64,000 nucleotides of DNA, from NCBI GenBank assembly GCA_039105265.1, contig JAPFFF010000004.1:4278001-4342000 (forward strand), written 5' to 3'. The translations under genes were made by a program, and so were the position numbers. Each line of letters opens with the position of its first letter. Position 1 is the stretch's first letter. The notes under the pieces are model-generated. The model was not told the DNA's origin. It ran no database searches and worked only from the letters and a program-made list of their open reading frames with translations. Shown piece by piece: positions 29,756 to 41,300 of this stretch. The stretch is from Tritrichomonas musculus (taxonomy: Eukaryota; Parabasalia; Tritrichomonadida; Tritrichomonadidae).

Positions 29756-29975
29756 AGACCTCTTAGTTAAGAAAGGTGGCCGTTAATTTATTTATCTCAA
29801 AGTTCGTTATTTTATTTCAAACTTCCTTATGTTTTGAATGCTTCTTACAAATTAAAAATTTTATTTTTCTTTCAAAATCCTAACAAAGTTTGAGAGGAGA
29901 TAACAAAATTAGATAGAATTATAACGAACTTTGAGACAAATAAATTAACGGCCACCTTTCTTAACTAAGAGGTCT
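29756..29975. mobile_element. MITE with about 55-bp inverted termini
   Basis: AGACCTCTTAGTTAAGAAAG followed by GTGGCCGTTAATTTATTT and CTCAAAGTTCGTTAT is present at 29756-29811 and inverted, with one or two differences, at 29921-29975. The 220-bp size and long arms are MITE-like. TAT on each side may be a 3-bp target duplication, as for PIF/Harbinger, but this is weak. Confidence 0.8.
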
Positions 29976-30123
29976 TATGTATTCCTAAAAAATATTGATA
30001 AGAAATTTGAGAGAATTTTTCATGTTTCATTGAAAAAATTGAGAAAATTTATTTAAAAATAATTTGAGAGAATTTTAAAATTTCTTTCAAATTCATTCAA
30101 ATTTAATGACCTATTCATGAATT

Positions 30124-30887
30124 CTGGGCTTTTCTGTCCATAAAATTTTCTGTCCGTTTCTAACTTTTTGAAACAAGGCGTCACTTTTTATGGATAGAAA
30201 GCGGTTATTTTAATCGATAAACTCTCAAATAATTGAAATAAATGTCCATAACGAACATTTTTTGGACATTTTATATAATCATAAAATATTTAGCATTTTT
30301 GATTGTTCTTACATATAGTTAAAGAATATTCTCTTATTGCGAAATTAATTGAATTTCATTTATCAATAAAAATAACAATATTTTGAAATTCCATCAATAA
30401 ATAACTTATTATTATTATCATTATTAGTTTTACAACTCTTAATATATATATAATATAGGTATTTTTGAATCCAACATTTTATTTAACGAAGTTATTATAA
30501 TGCGTTTTAAAAAAAATATTATCGTTCTTATAACCTTATCAATTTTAGAAAAATTTGAATTTATATTTGTTTTTAATAAGAACCAAATTATCATTTAATT
30601 TCATTTTTTTAAAATATGAACGATTAAATTTTATTCAAAAATAATTTTTTTTTTATTATTTTTTGGATAATTCAAAAGCTAAAGTATAAAACAATAAAAA
30701 AGAACATTAATATTTTTGAGGTAGTTCAATGAAAATATTGAATGTTCTGTCCGTGTTTGAGTCAAATGGACATTTTTGGACATTTTGGACAGTGTAAAGT
30801 TTTCAAAATATAACGAGAAAATTTTCCTGTCCATTGGATATTTTTTAAAACTTTTTGAATGAAATCCGTTTGGACAGAAAAGCCCAG
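30124..30887. mobile_element. Non-autonomous transposon with 8-bp target duplication CATGAATT
   Basis: CTGGGCTTTTCTGTCCA at 30124-30140 is perfectly inverted at 30871-30887. CATGAATT flanks both sides directly (30116-30123 and 30888-30895), an exact 8-bp target-site duplication. Subterminal repeats of TTTTCTGTCC and TGGACATTTT occur near both ends. There is no coding capacity. The duplication length suggests the hAT, P or Merlin class. Confidence 0.9.
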
Positions 30888-30937
30888 CATGAATTTATGA
30901 ATCAATTGTTGGTCAATCTTTTGACCTTTTTTATTTA

Positions 30938-31611
30938 AAGTGCTTCCAAAAACGATGATCCACTTCAGATTCACCTTCATGGTTAAATTTTAATTGACCA
31001 TTAATAAAAAAATAGGTTAATTTTTGTGAATGAGTTGTTTTTTTATTGTCTTTTATTCAAATTTTAAAATGAAGGCCAAGATGCCTTCATCAATGACGAA
31101 AACGCGATGCGAAATACTTCAATGGTTAGCAAAAACGTCAAATATCAGCTACATCTCTCGTGAAACAGGACACAGTCGCACCTTAATACGCAAAGTAAAA
31201 AATCAATTAGATCACAATGAAGATATATTTGACTGATTATTGCAAAGTGCTAGAAAATTGGCCAAGTAATTCGCCTGACATCAATCCAATAGAAAACCTA
31301 TGGAGTTATTTAAGACAAAAAGTGGAAGAATTGAATCCTCAAAACGAAAATGAATTTTTTGAATCATTGTTTAATTTATGGGAGAATCTTGATATCTCTT
31401 TGATTCATAATTTAATTGATTCTGTTCCTTCACGACTTCGTACTGTAATACAAAGTGATGGTTATCCGACAAAATATTAATAAAATAATACTTTTTTTTA
31501 ATTTTCTAATATTTTTTTTTTACCAAAAAAGATGATCCAGTCTAGTCCACTTTTTGAAAAGAATTCAAAATAAATACGTTATAAAGTGGATTATCTTTTT
31601 TGGCAGCACTT
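30938..31611 (+). mobile_element. Internally deleted Tc1/mariner transposon
   Basis: The inverted termini, about 29 bases with three mismatches, begin AAGTGCTTCCAAAAACGATG on the left and AAGTGCTGCCAAAAAAGATA on the right. They are flanked by TA on both sides (30936-30937, 31612-31613). The element is 674 bp, about half a normal Tc1, and its transposase keeps only the two ends of the protein. A copy of the AAGATGATCC...CCACTTT motif also lies just inside the right end, as subterminal repeat. Confidence 0.9.
31069..31480 (+). pseudogene. Tc1-type transposase remnant (HTH end joined to DDE end)
   Basis: The first frame (ATG about 31069, stop 31236) encodes a helix-turn-helix beginning MKAKMPSSMTKTRCEI and ending near SRTLIRKVKNQLDHNE. 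The second frame (to 31480) starts close to the C-terminal signature WPSNSPDINPIENLW, which carries the last catalytic acidic residue, and ends SVPSRLRTVIQSDGYPTKY. The central catalytic core is absent, so no active enzyme is possible. The two parts lie in different frames. Confidence 0.85.
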
Positions 31612-31629
31612 TATTTGTTTTCTTTGCCA

Positions 31630-32010
31630 AAAAATACAAACGAACTCTATAATTTAATCGCAAGTGGTTCTGCAATCGCACAATTTTAATAAAAGCAAAA
31701 CAGCTGATGCATTAAGTATTTTGTTAAATTGCGTCAAAGCAGTAGCTAAATAGATTGATGAAGGGAGACCAGAAAAAACACAACCTTGCCGACCACAAAT
31801 ATTAACAAATGAAATCAAGTATTTCATATGCGTTAAAGCAATAATGTTTCCTGAAATCCCTGGAGCTGAAATGGCAAATGTTTCTTGAACACAAATTTTA
31901 TTCTTTATATGGAATAATCTAAGTTTAGCAACAAACAATTCTTTGATTGATTCTTTTCCAAAGAAATTGAAACAATGCCTCGAAGTGCAAGGCAATCAAG
32001 TAAGATTTTA
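31630..32010 (+). pseudogene. Second decayed Tc1-like transposase fragment
   Basis: Read on the + strand with stops, the stretch gives KTADALSILLN, then DEGRPEKTQPCRPQILTNEI, like the HTH and GRPxKT linker of Tc1 transposases. It later gives NSLIDSFPKKLKQCLEVQGN, like the extreme C terminus of that family. The catalytic middle is missing. A - strand frame over the same bases is a shadow. Confidence 0.5.
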
Positions 32011-32050
32011 ATTTTAATTTTTAATAAAAAATCAACTTTTTCAATTGCCG

Positions 32051-32160
32051 AAAAAATATTGATAAGAAATTTAACTTTTTAAATTAAAAATTTTAAAAAT
32101 AAAATAACTTTTGTTAACGACGATTAACTATTGAATTCATTTCTTATCAATATTTTTTAG
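32051..32160. repeat. 110-bp palindromic repeat
   Basis: AAAAAATATTGATAAGAAAT near 32051 is inverted at about 32138-32160 around an AT-rich centre with GTTAAC. It may be a MITE or the folded end of the enclosing relic. Confidence 0.6.
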
Positions 32161-32187
32161 GAACACTATATTTATTATTCAATCTTA

Positions 32188-33800
32188 AGGGTGTAGTATG
32201 AACACTAATATCTGGATAAATAAGTAGTATATAACTATTATATTATATAATCAATGATTATGATTTTTTTAAACATAAAATATTATGTTATTAAATAAAA
32301 AACAATTTTTTATTATTGTATATTTATAAAACATTAATTGAATTAATAATTGCTTTTTTGAATAAATAAAAAAGGAATTATTTGAAAAAAAAATTGAATT
32401 ATTCATTTTTCAAATGAGAATATCTCATTAAAAATTAAATATAGAATTGTTTAAATATCCATATATCCAGATGTTATTTCAATAAAATAAAAATAGATTG
32501 TAAAAGAGTCAAAATTATAATTTTCTGGAAATTGAAGATAATATGAGCAAGATGTGATCATGCAATATTTTATTTATTTATATGAAAAAATATTATAAAA
32601 TCAAATTTTTAATATAAGTATTCATATAAAAGTTATCTATTATAAATACATGTTTTTTTAAAGCGCTTTGAAATTTTGTTACAAATGAATTAAAATTGAT
32701 TAATAAAAAACTTTTTTTAAAATAGAATAAAAAAAAAAATCTCTCTGTCAGATTAAACTTCTTTGTGAGTAAAAAGAATAATGCTGCTTTATAATTTCAT
32801 TCATCAAAAATTGAATGACTACATAGATCTACAAATAGTCCGTTAATCAAGAAAAATTGAAAAACTATGTAGTCCTTCAATATGAACAATGAATCAATTA
32901 TTCATTAAAAATTCGAATCTATGAATTTTAATAATTAACTTGACAGAGCCATTTTTGGGATTTTGGATATATTTATAAAAAAATGATATCAAATTTTATT
33001 TCCTTATGATAAAAACTTCATCTGATTTTTTTATATGTATAAAACATTTCAAAGTGAATATGTGTATAGATATTTTTTTAAAAAAGTTAATATTCATATG
33101 TTCAAAACTACGATTTCAAGTCTAAAATTTTGAAAGATCATTCAATTTTCTGAACATTCGTTTATTAATAAAAATTTTTATTCTTAAAGCAAGAGACTGC
33201 AAAGCTGCTAAATATGATGTTAGGCAAGATTAAAATCAGGATAGTGAATAGGAATATGCCATTTTTTTCGCAAAACTGCTATGATTATATTAACGATGTA
33301 TAAGTAGATAAGTATTATGAAGGAGCAAGAGTAATATTTCTAAAATTGCTGAAAAAGTATTCATAAATAGCTGGAAAACCGTTGACTATTAGTTAATTGA
33401 TTCGAAAATCATAATCAACGAATAGTGTAAAATCTGGCAAGTAATGGAAGTCAAGTTGTTATATGCATCTATACAAATATGAACCACTGGTTTTTGTCCG
33501 TATTTTATTTTAAGTATTGTTTCAAATTTGTTGGAATAAAGCCATGTAAAATGAAATTGACCAATAATGATTAATTTTGTATCGATCATGATTCAAAAAT
33601 ATTGAAAAAATCTATTTAAAATTTTTGAAAGTTTTGTCATAATCAATTCAATTTTTAAAATCATAATTTCTTATTTATAAAATTATAAAATTATTATATA
33701 TTTTATTTATATATTTTAAAAAATTTTTTATATAATATAAATCGATAATTTTACTAAAAAATCACTTTTTAATGAGATAAACTCATTCATACTGCACCCT
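32188..33800. mobile_element. Decayed Tc1/mariner-like element with TA target duplication
   Basis: AGGGTGTAGTATGAA at 32188-32202 is inverted with one mismatch at 33786-33800 (TTCATACTGCACCCT). TA flanks both sides (32186-32187, 33801-33802). The 1.6 kb size fits a full Tc1/mariner but no intact transposase remains. A 66-codon - strand frame (33389-33589) with YGQKPVVHICIDAYNNL could be a remnant. Its right end lies about 65 bases before the acid phosphatase Initiator. Confidence 0.7.
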
Positions 33801-33866
33801 TAAAGTATTGTTGTTAATATCAAATTATCAAAATTTTGACTATCTAACCAATTAAACTTTCAAAAT

Positions 33867-33872
33867 TCATAA
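33867..33872 (+). promoter_or_regulatory. Initiator-like element of acid phosphatase gene
   Basis: TCATAA fits the parabasalid core TCA-Py-(T/A), with the presumed start A at 33869, 13 bases before the ATG at 33882. Such short leaders are typical of trichomonads. Confidence 0.55.
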
Positions 33873-33881
33873 TTGAAAATC

Positions 33882-35072
33882 ATGATTTTAGCTTTCATAT
33901 TTGCTCTTCGAATAGATCAATGCCAAGCTCCACTAAATACACCTCCTCCAATTCCAGGTGGCCGTCTTCTTCATGCACAAATTATTTTTCGTCATGGAGC
34001 ACGCACTCCAGGTAAAAATTTTTCTGATATTTCTCAAACTGGACCTTGGTATTGCGATGATTCACGTGCTATATCACCAAGATATCAAGCAGCACCAGTT
34101 ATTCACCCACGTAATTATCATGAAAAGTTTGATCAAAAAATGATGCCTTATCCTCCTTCATGCCGTGAACAAGATCTTCTTCTTCTAGGCATGCAACAAC
34201 ACCTAGACCTTGGGCAAATGTATAGAAAATATTTTGTTGATGATGGAACGACTAATAGTAAATTACTTTCTAAGAATTTTAGTCCATGGGAAGTTTTTGC
34301 TCGATCTACAGATGTTGATCGTGCAATACGCTCAACAATTTCTTTTCTCCAAGGCCTTTATCCTCCTGCTTCACCAAACGAAATCATTCAGATTATGACA
34401 GATGCTGATGATGCCGAATTACTTGATGCCTCGAAAGTATCATGCGCTGAACTTTCGAATCAGACAGAATATTTTGTCAACACACCTCTTTTTAAAGAAT
34501 ATTTTAAGTCTTTTTCTGAAAAATACAAATCTCAACTAGAACCAATCATTGGAAGTTGGGACCCATCAAAGGTTAAGAAATTTACTTCATATGTTTTAAT
34601 GGTCAAATGCACAAATCATACTTTACCATCAACTTTTTCAGACGCGCTTATTGATGATTGCTGTAATTTCATGGCTTTCTGGCACTTTAATTTTCATAAC
34701 AATGATAAATATCGAGGTGTTGCTAGTGCACCTATTTACAGGGAAATAATTAGAATGGCAGATGAATTTATTTCAATGAAATCTTCGAAAAAACTAATTG
34801 TCATTGGTTCGCACGATACAGAGCTTTCATCTATGCTTGTAACTCTCGGGTATATTGATAAAGAATCTGCACCAGCTGTAAGAAGCCACTTTTTATTTGA
34901 ATTATGGGATGTTGATAGAAAAATTATGGCAAGGATATCATTTAATGGTAATCCTATCCCCGTATCATTTTTAAGAAATCAAACAATTTATCCTTACTCG
35001 CAATTCAAAAGTGAAATATTTCGAAGCGGACTTCTTAACCACTGTTTTATTCCTGAATGGCAGAAGTATTAG
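33882..35072 (+). CDS. Histidine acid phosphatase (secreted or lysosomal)
   Basis: Hydrolyses phosphate esters at acid pH through a phosphohistidine intermediate. The RHGxRxP motif is RHGARTP at residues 37-43 (catalytic H38), and the C-terminal HD motif is GSHDTE (H311, D312). The 396-residue length matches prostatic/lysosomal-type enzymes. I start at ATG 33882, since the upstream frame offers only TTG. The N terminus MILAFIFALRIDQCQA is a short signal peptide, so the enzyme is probably secreted or lysosomal. No C-terminal membrane anchor is seen. An old transposon ends 80 bases upstream, leaving a very short promoter. It is convergent with the TOR gene. Confidence 0.92.
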   Translation: MILAFIFALRIDQCQAPLNTPPPIPGGRLLHAQIIFRHGARTPGKNFSDISQTGPWYCDDSRAISPRYQAAPVIHPRNYHEKFDQKMMPYPPSCREQDLLLLGMQQHLDLGQMYRKYFVDDGTTNSKLLSKNFSPWEVFARSTDVDRAIRSTISFLQGLYPPASPNEIIQIMTDADDAELLDASKVSCAELSNQTEYFVNTPLFKEYFKSFSEKYKSQLEPIIGSWDPSKVKKFTSYVLMVKCTNHTLPSTFSDALIDDCCNFMAFWHFNFHNNDKYRGVASAPIYREIIRMADEFISMKSSKKLIVIGSHDTELSSMLVTLGYIDKESAPAVRSHFLFELWDVDRKIMARISFNGNPIPVSFLRNQTIYPYSQFKSEIFRSGLLNHCFIPEWQKY

Positions 35073-35309
35073 ATAATTATTTATTATTTTTTAATCATTT
35101 TAATGTTTTCTATTTATATTTGTAATAATAAAAAAGTAAATTTTTTTTAAAACAAATATTTTAGCCAACAAATGACCTTAACCGTCTTTTTTTTTTTTTT
35201 AAACAAAAACAAAAATTACAAATTCTTACAAAATATTAACAAATTTTAAATAAATACATAATATAAACAAAACAAAACAAAAAAGTAAAAAAAAAAAAAA
35301 ACAATAACT

Positions 35310-38300
35310 TCACCAGAAAGGACACCAACCGATATAGTGCTGGACGTAATTCATTGGATTAACAGCCTCTTTGATTAGATAATCAACTTGTTCTTTTACA
35401 GACAAATGACCACCTTCTTCTTTTCCAGATAATTTTTGTTCCACTCTATTAATTAAACTTTCCACCTGTGAAGTGTCATAATTATTATTATTGCTTGACT
35501 GATTATTTTCATTTTGATTCAAATTAGAATTAGAAGCCGAATTAGAAGTAGAATTCGAATTTGAATTAGATGTCGAATTAGAGTTTGAGTTTGAATTAGA
35601 TGTCGAATTAGAAGTATTAATATTTGTATTAGGCAATTTCATATCTTTCAACGGCTCGTGGACGAAAATCAACAATTGAGCCATCATCGATGATATATTA
35701 TTTCTCATTACTTCCATGATAGTATTACAGTGCACAGTGAACATTCCATCATGAATAGAACCCTCTAGAGAATTAACGATCATTCTCGTCAATCTGAAGG
35801 GAACTTTTTCAGGGAAATCTTTTCTTTTCAATGTTGATTCAAAAGATTCGCCGAAGTCAATGTGAACGACGTTTCCAGTGCTTCTTTGTATCATGATGTT
35901 GCTTGGATGCCTGTCGCCCAGGCCTATTATGTAACCGACCATTGACATCAGCGCTGATGTTAGTGTGAATCTTTTAATTCTCTTCATCCATTCGAGCGCA
36001 TTTGGAGATCTTTTCCACATCATCATGAAGAGTTCATCGCCATTCAATTGCTCCGCGACACGAGTGAAAACCTCATATTTCTGAAGTTTATTTAAACCGA
36101 CAAAATCTGCAGAAGTGAAATCTTTAATTATGTCGATTTCTTTAAGAGTTTTGCTGTATTCATGATGACCCGTGTTTCTATTAATATCAACAAGCTTGTT
36201 GTCACTTTTATCATCAGTTTTGGTTCTGCCTTTTACAGCGTTGTTGCTCGTAGCTCGCGCATCAGTGACAATTTGATGAAACGTGTCAGCATCAGTCACC
36301 CAAGCAATCAAGCCACACGACATTGTCATCGGAACAACAGCATATCTGACAATGTAAGCTTGCAATTCTTTCGTTTCTCGCGTTCTTTTGAAGATCGAAT
36401 TGACGAGTGAAAAAAGCTGCATTAAACGCTCGTCTTTACGAAGATCTTCGTTTCCTTTGAGGAGATACTTAAGCCTCTCTCCTTCGCTTGTCTTCAGGCA
36501 TAAACAACGTGGATGCTGCTGCGTGCCAATCACTTCCAATGCTTGATCAAGAGACTCAATCGTGGCATTCGTGTTCTTAAGACCGGGGACTTTCAAGTTG
36601 AAATGCGTCTTCGATGTGAGCTCTTCTGAAACTTTGGTTAACATTATCACTGAGAGTCGGTTAACTTTGTCTTGTATCAACATGTAAAGCTGCCTTATGT
36701 AGGCCCATAATTGAATGTCTCTTTTCTGATCATCTGTGAATGACGAATGCGAAGTTGTGATGACGTTCATGTTGATTACATTGTTCGCATTCTGGTTGGC
36801 AATGATTGGGTTGTTTATGCTGGCGTTCTTAATGGCAGGTATTAGTGTTGGCGCGTGCTGAATGATATTCACATTACTAACAACTTTAGTATCACGAATT
36901 TTTAAGTTTGAATTATTTGAAGGAAAATAAGTTACAACAACTTCACCTGAATTATTATTATTATTAATTGCTGGTTGTTGTTGTTGAACTTGCTGTTGTT
37001 GTTGTTGTGGTTGTGGATAACATTGATTAATGAGAGTTTTAAGAAGGCCAATTTGCTGACCAAATAACTTGATAAATAGATAATCAAGTTCGCAAATTGG
37101 TCTGGATGTTTGTTCGATTTGGTTTCTTATTAACTCGACTGCTTTCTCAGGAGATTCATTCCTTAACCTTGAAGCGCATTCGAGTGCATGAACCCACAAC
37201 TCAAACCAAGTATTTGAAGCTCTTTCCATTCCACTTATGAACAAAGAAGCATCTTGAATCACATCGGCGAATTTAGCTCTAAATTCGTCGATTATTTCAA
37301 TTGCATTTTTACGTTTAATGTCATCAGCTTCACTATTAGCAAAGTTGACTGTTCTCGGCGCACTTATATAGACATTCAAAGCAAAATAAAGACGCTGGAA
37401 ATAGTCAGTGCCAACACCTTGAAGCAAAGAAGTAACAATTTCAGATATCAAAGGATCAGGGTGACCAATTTGTGCTGTTATTTGGGGCAATACTTTCACT
37501 ATTTTAGATGGCGAAATCATCAATATCTCGTCAATTAAATATTTGGGAATGATTGAGCTATCTTCGATCTCGAAAAGAACAGAGAAAAGTTGACATAGAA
37601 ATTCAAGACTGTTTGATTTTGTAAATGAAGCAGATTTTAAGAAACCAATCAATGCGTTAATAACGTACACATCGATATTCTTTAATTTTTTGTTGGCAAA
37701 AGCAAGCTTGACTCTTTTTTCATTTGAATGGTCAGAGAAGTAAATATCATCAAAACAGACACCGTAATAAGTTCCAAAAGAACCTTCAGAAACAACGCCA
37801 TCATTCTTTTTAATTTCATTTTCAATGTCTTCTATTTCATTTTCAGTGTCTTCTATTTCATTTTCAGTGTCTGTTTCATTTTCATCATCTTCATATTCAG
37901 TGTCTTCTATTTCACTGTTGGACTTGGATGACGGAAAGGCTTCATCAATGCTGTCTATCGTTTTAGGATGATCATAATAAAGACGAAAGAGCTTCAGGTT
38001 TGAATAGGCCCAACCTCGCCAGTAACTTTCACAATAAGGATTCAATTTAGTTGCCGTTAAAAAGCCTTTTGCGGATTCAGTCAAGTTGTATGACTTGTTT
38101 GAATTAAGATGATACATCCAGTATCCGTAAGCTTTATAAAGATGAATCCTTCGATCCTTTGGAACGTTGAGTGCGTAAATCTGGTTCATCTTGAAGGCTT
38201 CTTTAGGATACTTCTTAATGAGATATTTGCAAAAAACTCGCTTTTCGTCTTCTGTTTTATTGAATAAAGTAGCCAAGAGCTCGGATGAATTGGAGACATT

Positions 38301-41300
38301 GAAGTAATCAAAACAGTCCTTCGAAACATAAGGAAATGGAAAGTTTTGGTCAGTCCACATGTGATTCAACAATGAAATATAAATTGAATTCTTTTTCAAT
38401 CGAAAAAGTTTCAAGTACTTCTTCATTGTTAGATTTTTGTCAAGCATTTGAATGACAATTGAAAGGTCATCGACAGCTTCTTGACGATGTCCGTACTCCC
38501 ACTTAAATTTCATCTTTTCAAAGAGAATCAGATCATTCGGACTTCCGTCGAAATATTTGCCAAAAATGGTGTTGATCACTCTATAACGTCTTTCTTTCCT
38601 TAGGACTGAAATGATCTCGGTGTAAAAGTCAACGTTGGTTGAAATAGGAACAGCAATTTTCCTTAAGTTAATCATTCTTTCCCATGCAATTGAAGAACGT
38701 TTAAAACCGGAGATTCGACTTTTCCAAATCGAGATCATTTGTGACGATTCAATTGGATTCAGCTTTAAGAATTCAAGAGCTTCTTGCGATTCGATTAACA
38801 ATTGAAGAAAGTTGAAATAAATATTCAATTGATTTTGATCACCACTTGCGAGGATGTTCTTTTGTGCACCGATGATTTTGTAGGCACTTTCAATGTGTCT
38901 TTCAGCTGATTCGAGATCTTTTGACATCAGATCAAAAAGTATTGAAAAAGTGTTTCTGACAGGTGTCAATTGTTTTGAATATCTTTCAATATATGGTTTG
39001 GCCTTATCTAATTGACCTAGATTTGTAAAGGCCCAAGCAATCAATTCCAATGATTCGTCATTTTCATCATAATTGGTCAAATCAAATAACGGTTCTAATT
39101 TCAGAATTTCTCCAGGTTGACCTAGATAACGATAACATTTGCATATCATTGAGAGGGGACCGTTTATTTTCTTCAAAATTTTTAATGAGGCTTCCCAATC
39201 ACCAATGTTCATCAGCCAGTCAGCTTTCTCATTCTGCGTCATGAATGGGTCTATCTTCGTCAGCAGGGTCCGTATCGTGTGCGTGTGACCCATTTTCAAA
39301 TTGACCTGCAAAAGTTTCTTAATGAGCTCTGGATCAGACCTTTTTTTGATGAACCTCTTCTGCAGCAGATACATCGAAAACTGTGCCGAATGCGAAAGAT
39401 CAGCAACCAACAGCTCGTCTATTTTCATTGGAATTCCAGCCATGTCAGTCAGTTGGACCAATTTAAGCAACCTTTTGTGCGGCGTTTTGTGAAGCTGCAA
39501 GATTTTGCAAACAACTGAAGAGAAACTATCTCTATCGTCTTGTGTGGCACTTTTCCAACATGACAAAAAAGCTAACGGAAAAACTTTTTGTATGAATTTC
39601 GGAGCAATTGAAAATAATTCAGTACAAACTCGAATGGACGGATTCGGCGACAATGAAATCGTCATATGAACCAAGTCTTGAATGAATCGGTTGATTCCTT
39701 TTTCTGACGGATATTTCAAGTCCTTGAAAAAGTGACTCGGCTGCGTGTATTCGGGATTCAATTGCTTCGGTTTAAATGAAAGTCTGTAACGCGTAACGGA
39801 TTCATTTTCAATGTCAATTTGGCAGAAACAGGAAATAAAATTAAAGACGGAAACAGGCGTTTTTGAACCTAATGAATGGACCAAATTAATAAGAATCTCT
39901 TTCGCTCTGTCGAATGAGTTGTTCATCAGTTTAATGGCAAGGATTGAAATCCGACTTTCGTAGAAGGAGACATCTTCATTCTGTATCAAAATGCAGCAGT
40001 ATTTGACAAATGAGTCAACAAACTTGGAATCGTTGAATTCAAATGCTTCAAGCGCAATTATAAAGTAGTCAATTAGGCAATGTTGGTATAAAATTGAAAA
40101 TATCGAGAATTTCATCGCTGCTTTGAAATACGAAAAATCTTTGGGTGACAAAAGCGCTAAAACTCGCTGATATATCTTGGAAATCCAGTTCGATATGTCT
40201 CCTCCAAGGGTGTAGCTCAAGGCAATGCAAAAATGCACACATTTTTGCTTCTCAATGTTCTTCGTGACAACGTCAAATATTTCGGGTATCATCGGCGTTA
40301 TTTCGTGCTTCGTGGCAAGGACAATGTACTCAAGACAACTGAAAACGCCAGCTTTGGCTTCTTCACTCCCATTTTCAATGCAAAAAATAAGGAATGAGAT
40401 GTACTTGGACGCATATTTGGCAGAATTACGTGGATCACAATCAAAGACTTTGGCTGCTGTTCGATATAATGCCCTTGATGGCTCACGGATAAAGATAATC
40501 AAATTCTGACATATAAAATCTGTAGGATTTTCATTGAATTTCCAAAAAGAGGTGTTGAATTGCGTCTGAAAAACATCAATCGAATCAAAGTTACCACCAA
40601 TTAATTTGGATATCTGTTGGATAAGACTTTCATTCTGGGTCCTAAGCATGATCTTTGTCAACGGATTTAAAATTTCTGGACATTGAAGATTGATGTTCAA
40701 ACCGTTGTATAATTGAGATGATAATTTAATTAGAGCTTTGACGGTCGTAATTAATAGTTTTTCATCATTTCGTTGCTTTAAAATTATATAAAATGTGTGA
40801 AGAATCATTTTTAAGTTGGGTTCAACTATACTGCCTAAATCTGCAATTGCACGAACTAAAAAGCTATCACGTTTGTTTGCTATATGGGATTGAGTATGGA
40901 GTAAAAGTTGTTGCCTTAATGGCTGTTGCTGATGGCGAGAATAAACCGTATCAAAGGAAATTCTGTTCGGAGAATCTCTCATTAGGAAATCTAAGTTGAA
41001 ATCATCATTTGCATTTGGATTCTGATTTTGGTTTTGATTCTGATTTGGATTAGGATTTAATATTGAATTGGAATTAGATGAGCCTGAACTGGAATTTGAA
41101 TTTGGAACAGAATTTGGATCACATTCCGTGAAAGTTGAGTGCGAAAGGGAGGAGTTTGATGATCCATTCATAACTGATGAAAATGAATCTTTATTTGAAA
41201 AAATTGGGGGAGGGGTTGCAACTTGATTATTATTTCTCTCGATCTCCCTTAAAGGATTTACTTTAATATACAATTCGTCATTAAAACTATTGGTAACATT

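Larger units (their letters stand above)
29982..32163. mobile_element. Probable older transposon relic enclosing two nested insertions
   Basis: TTCCTAAAAAATATTGATAA-GAAAT at 29982-30006 is inverted at about 32138-32163, and a third copy lies at about 32051. The interval holds two clean younger insertions (30124-30887 and 30938-31611). Removing them leaves about 740 bases, which includes a decayed Tc1-like coding stretch (31630-32010). No target duplication is clear, so the outer limits are tentative. Confidence 0.5.

Noticed and set aside
31654-31995. 113-codon - strand frame
   Set aside because: The opposite strand carries a Tc1-like decayed sequence over the same bases, so this is a shadow.
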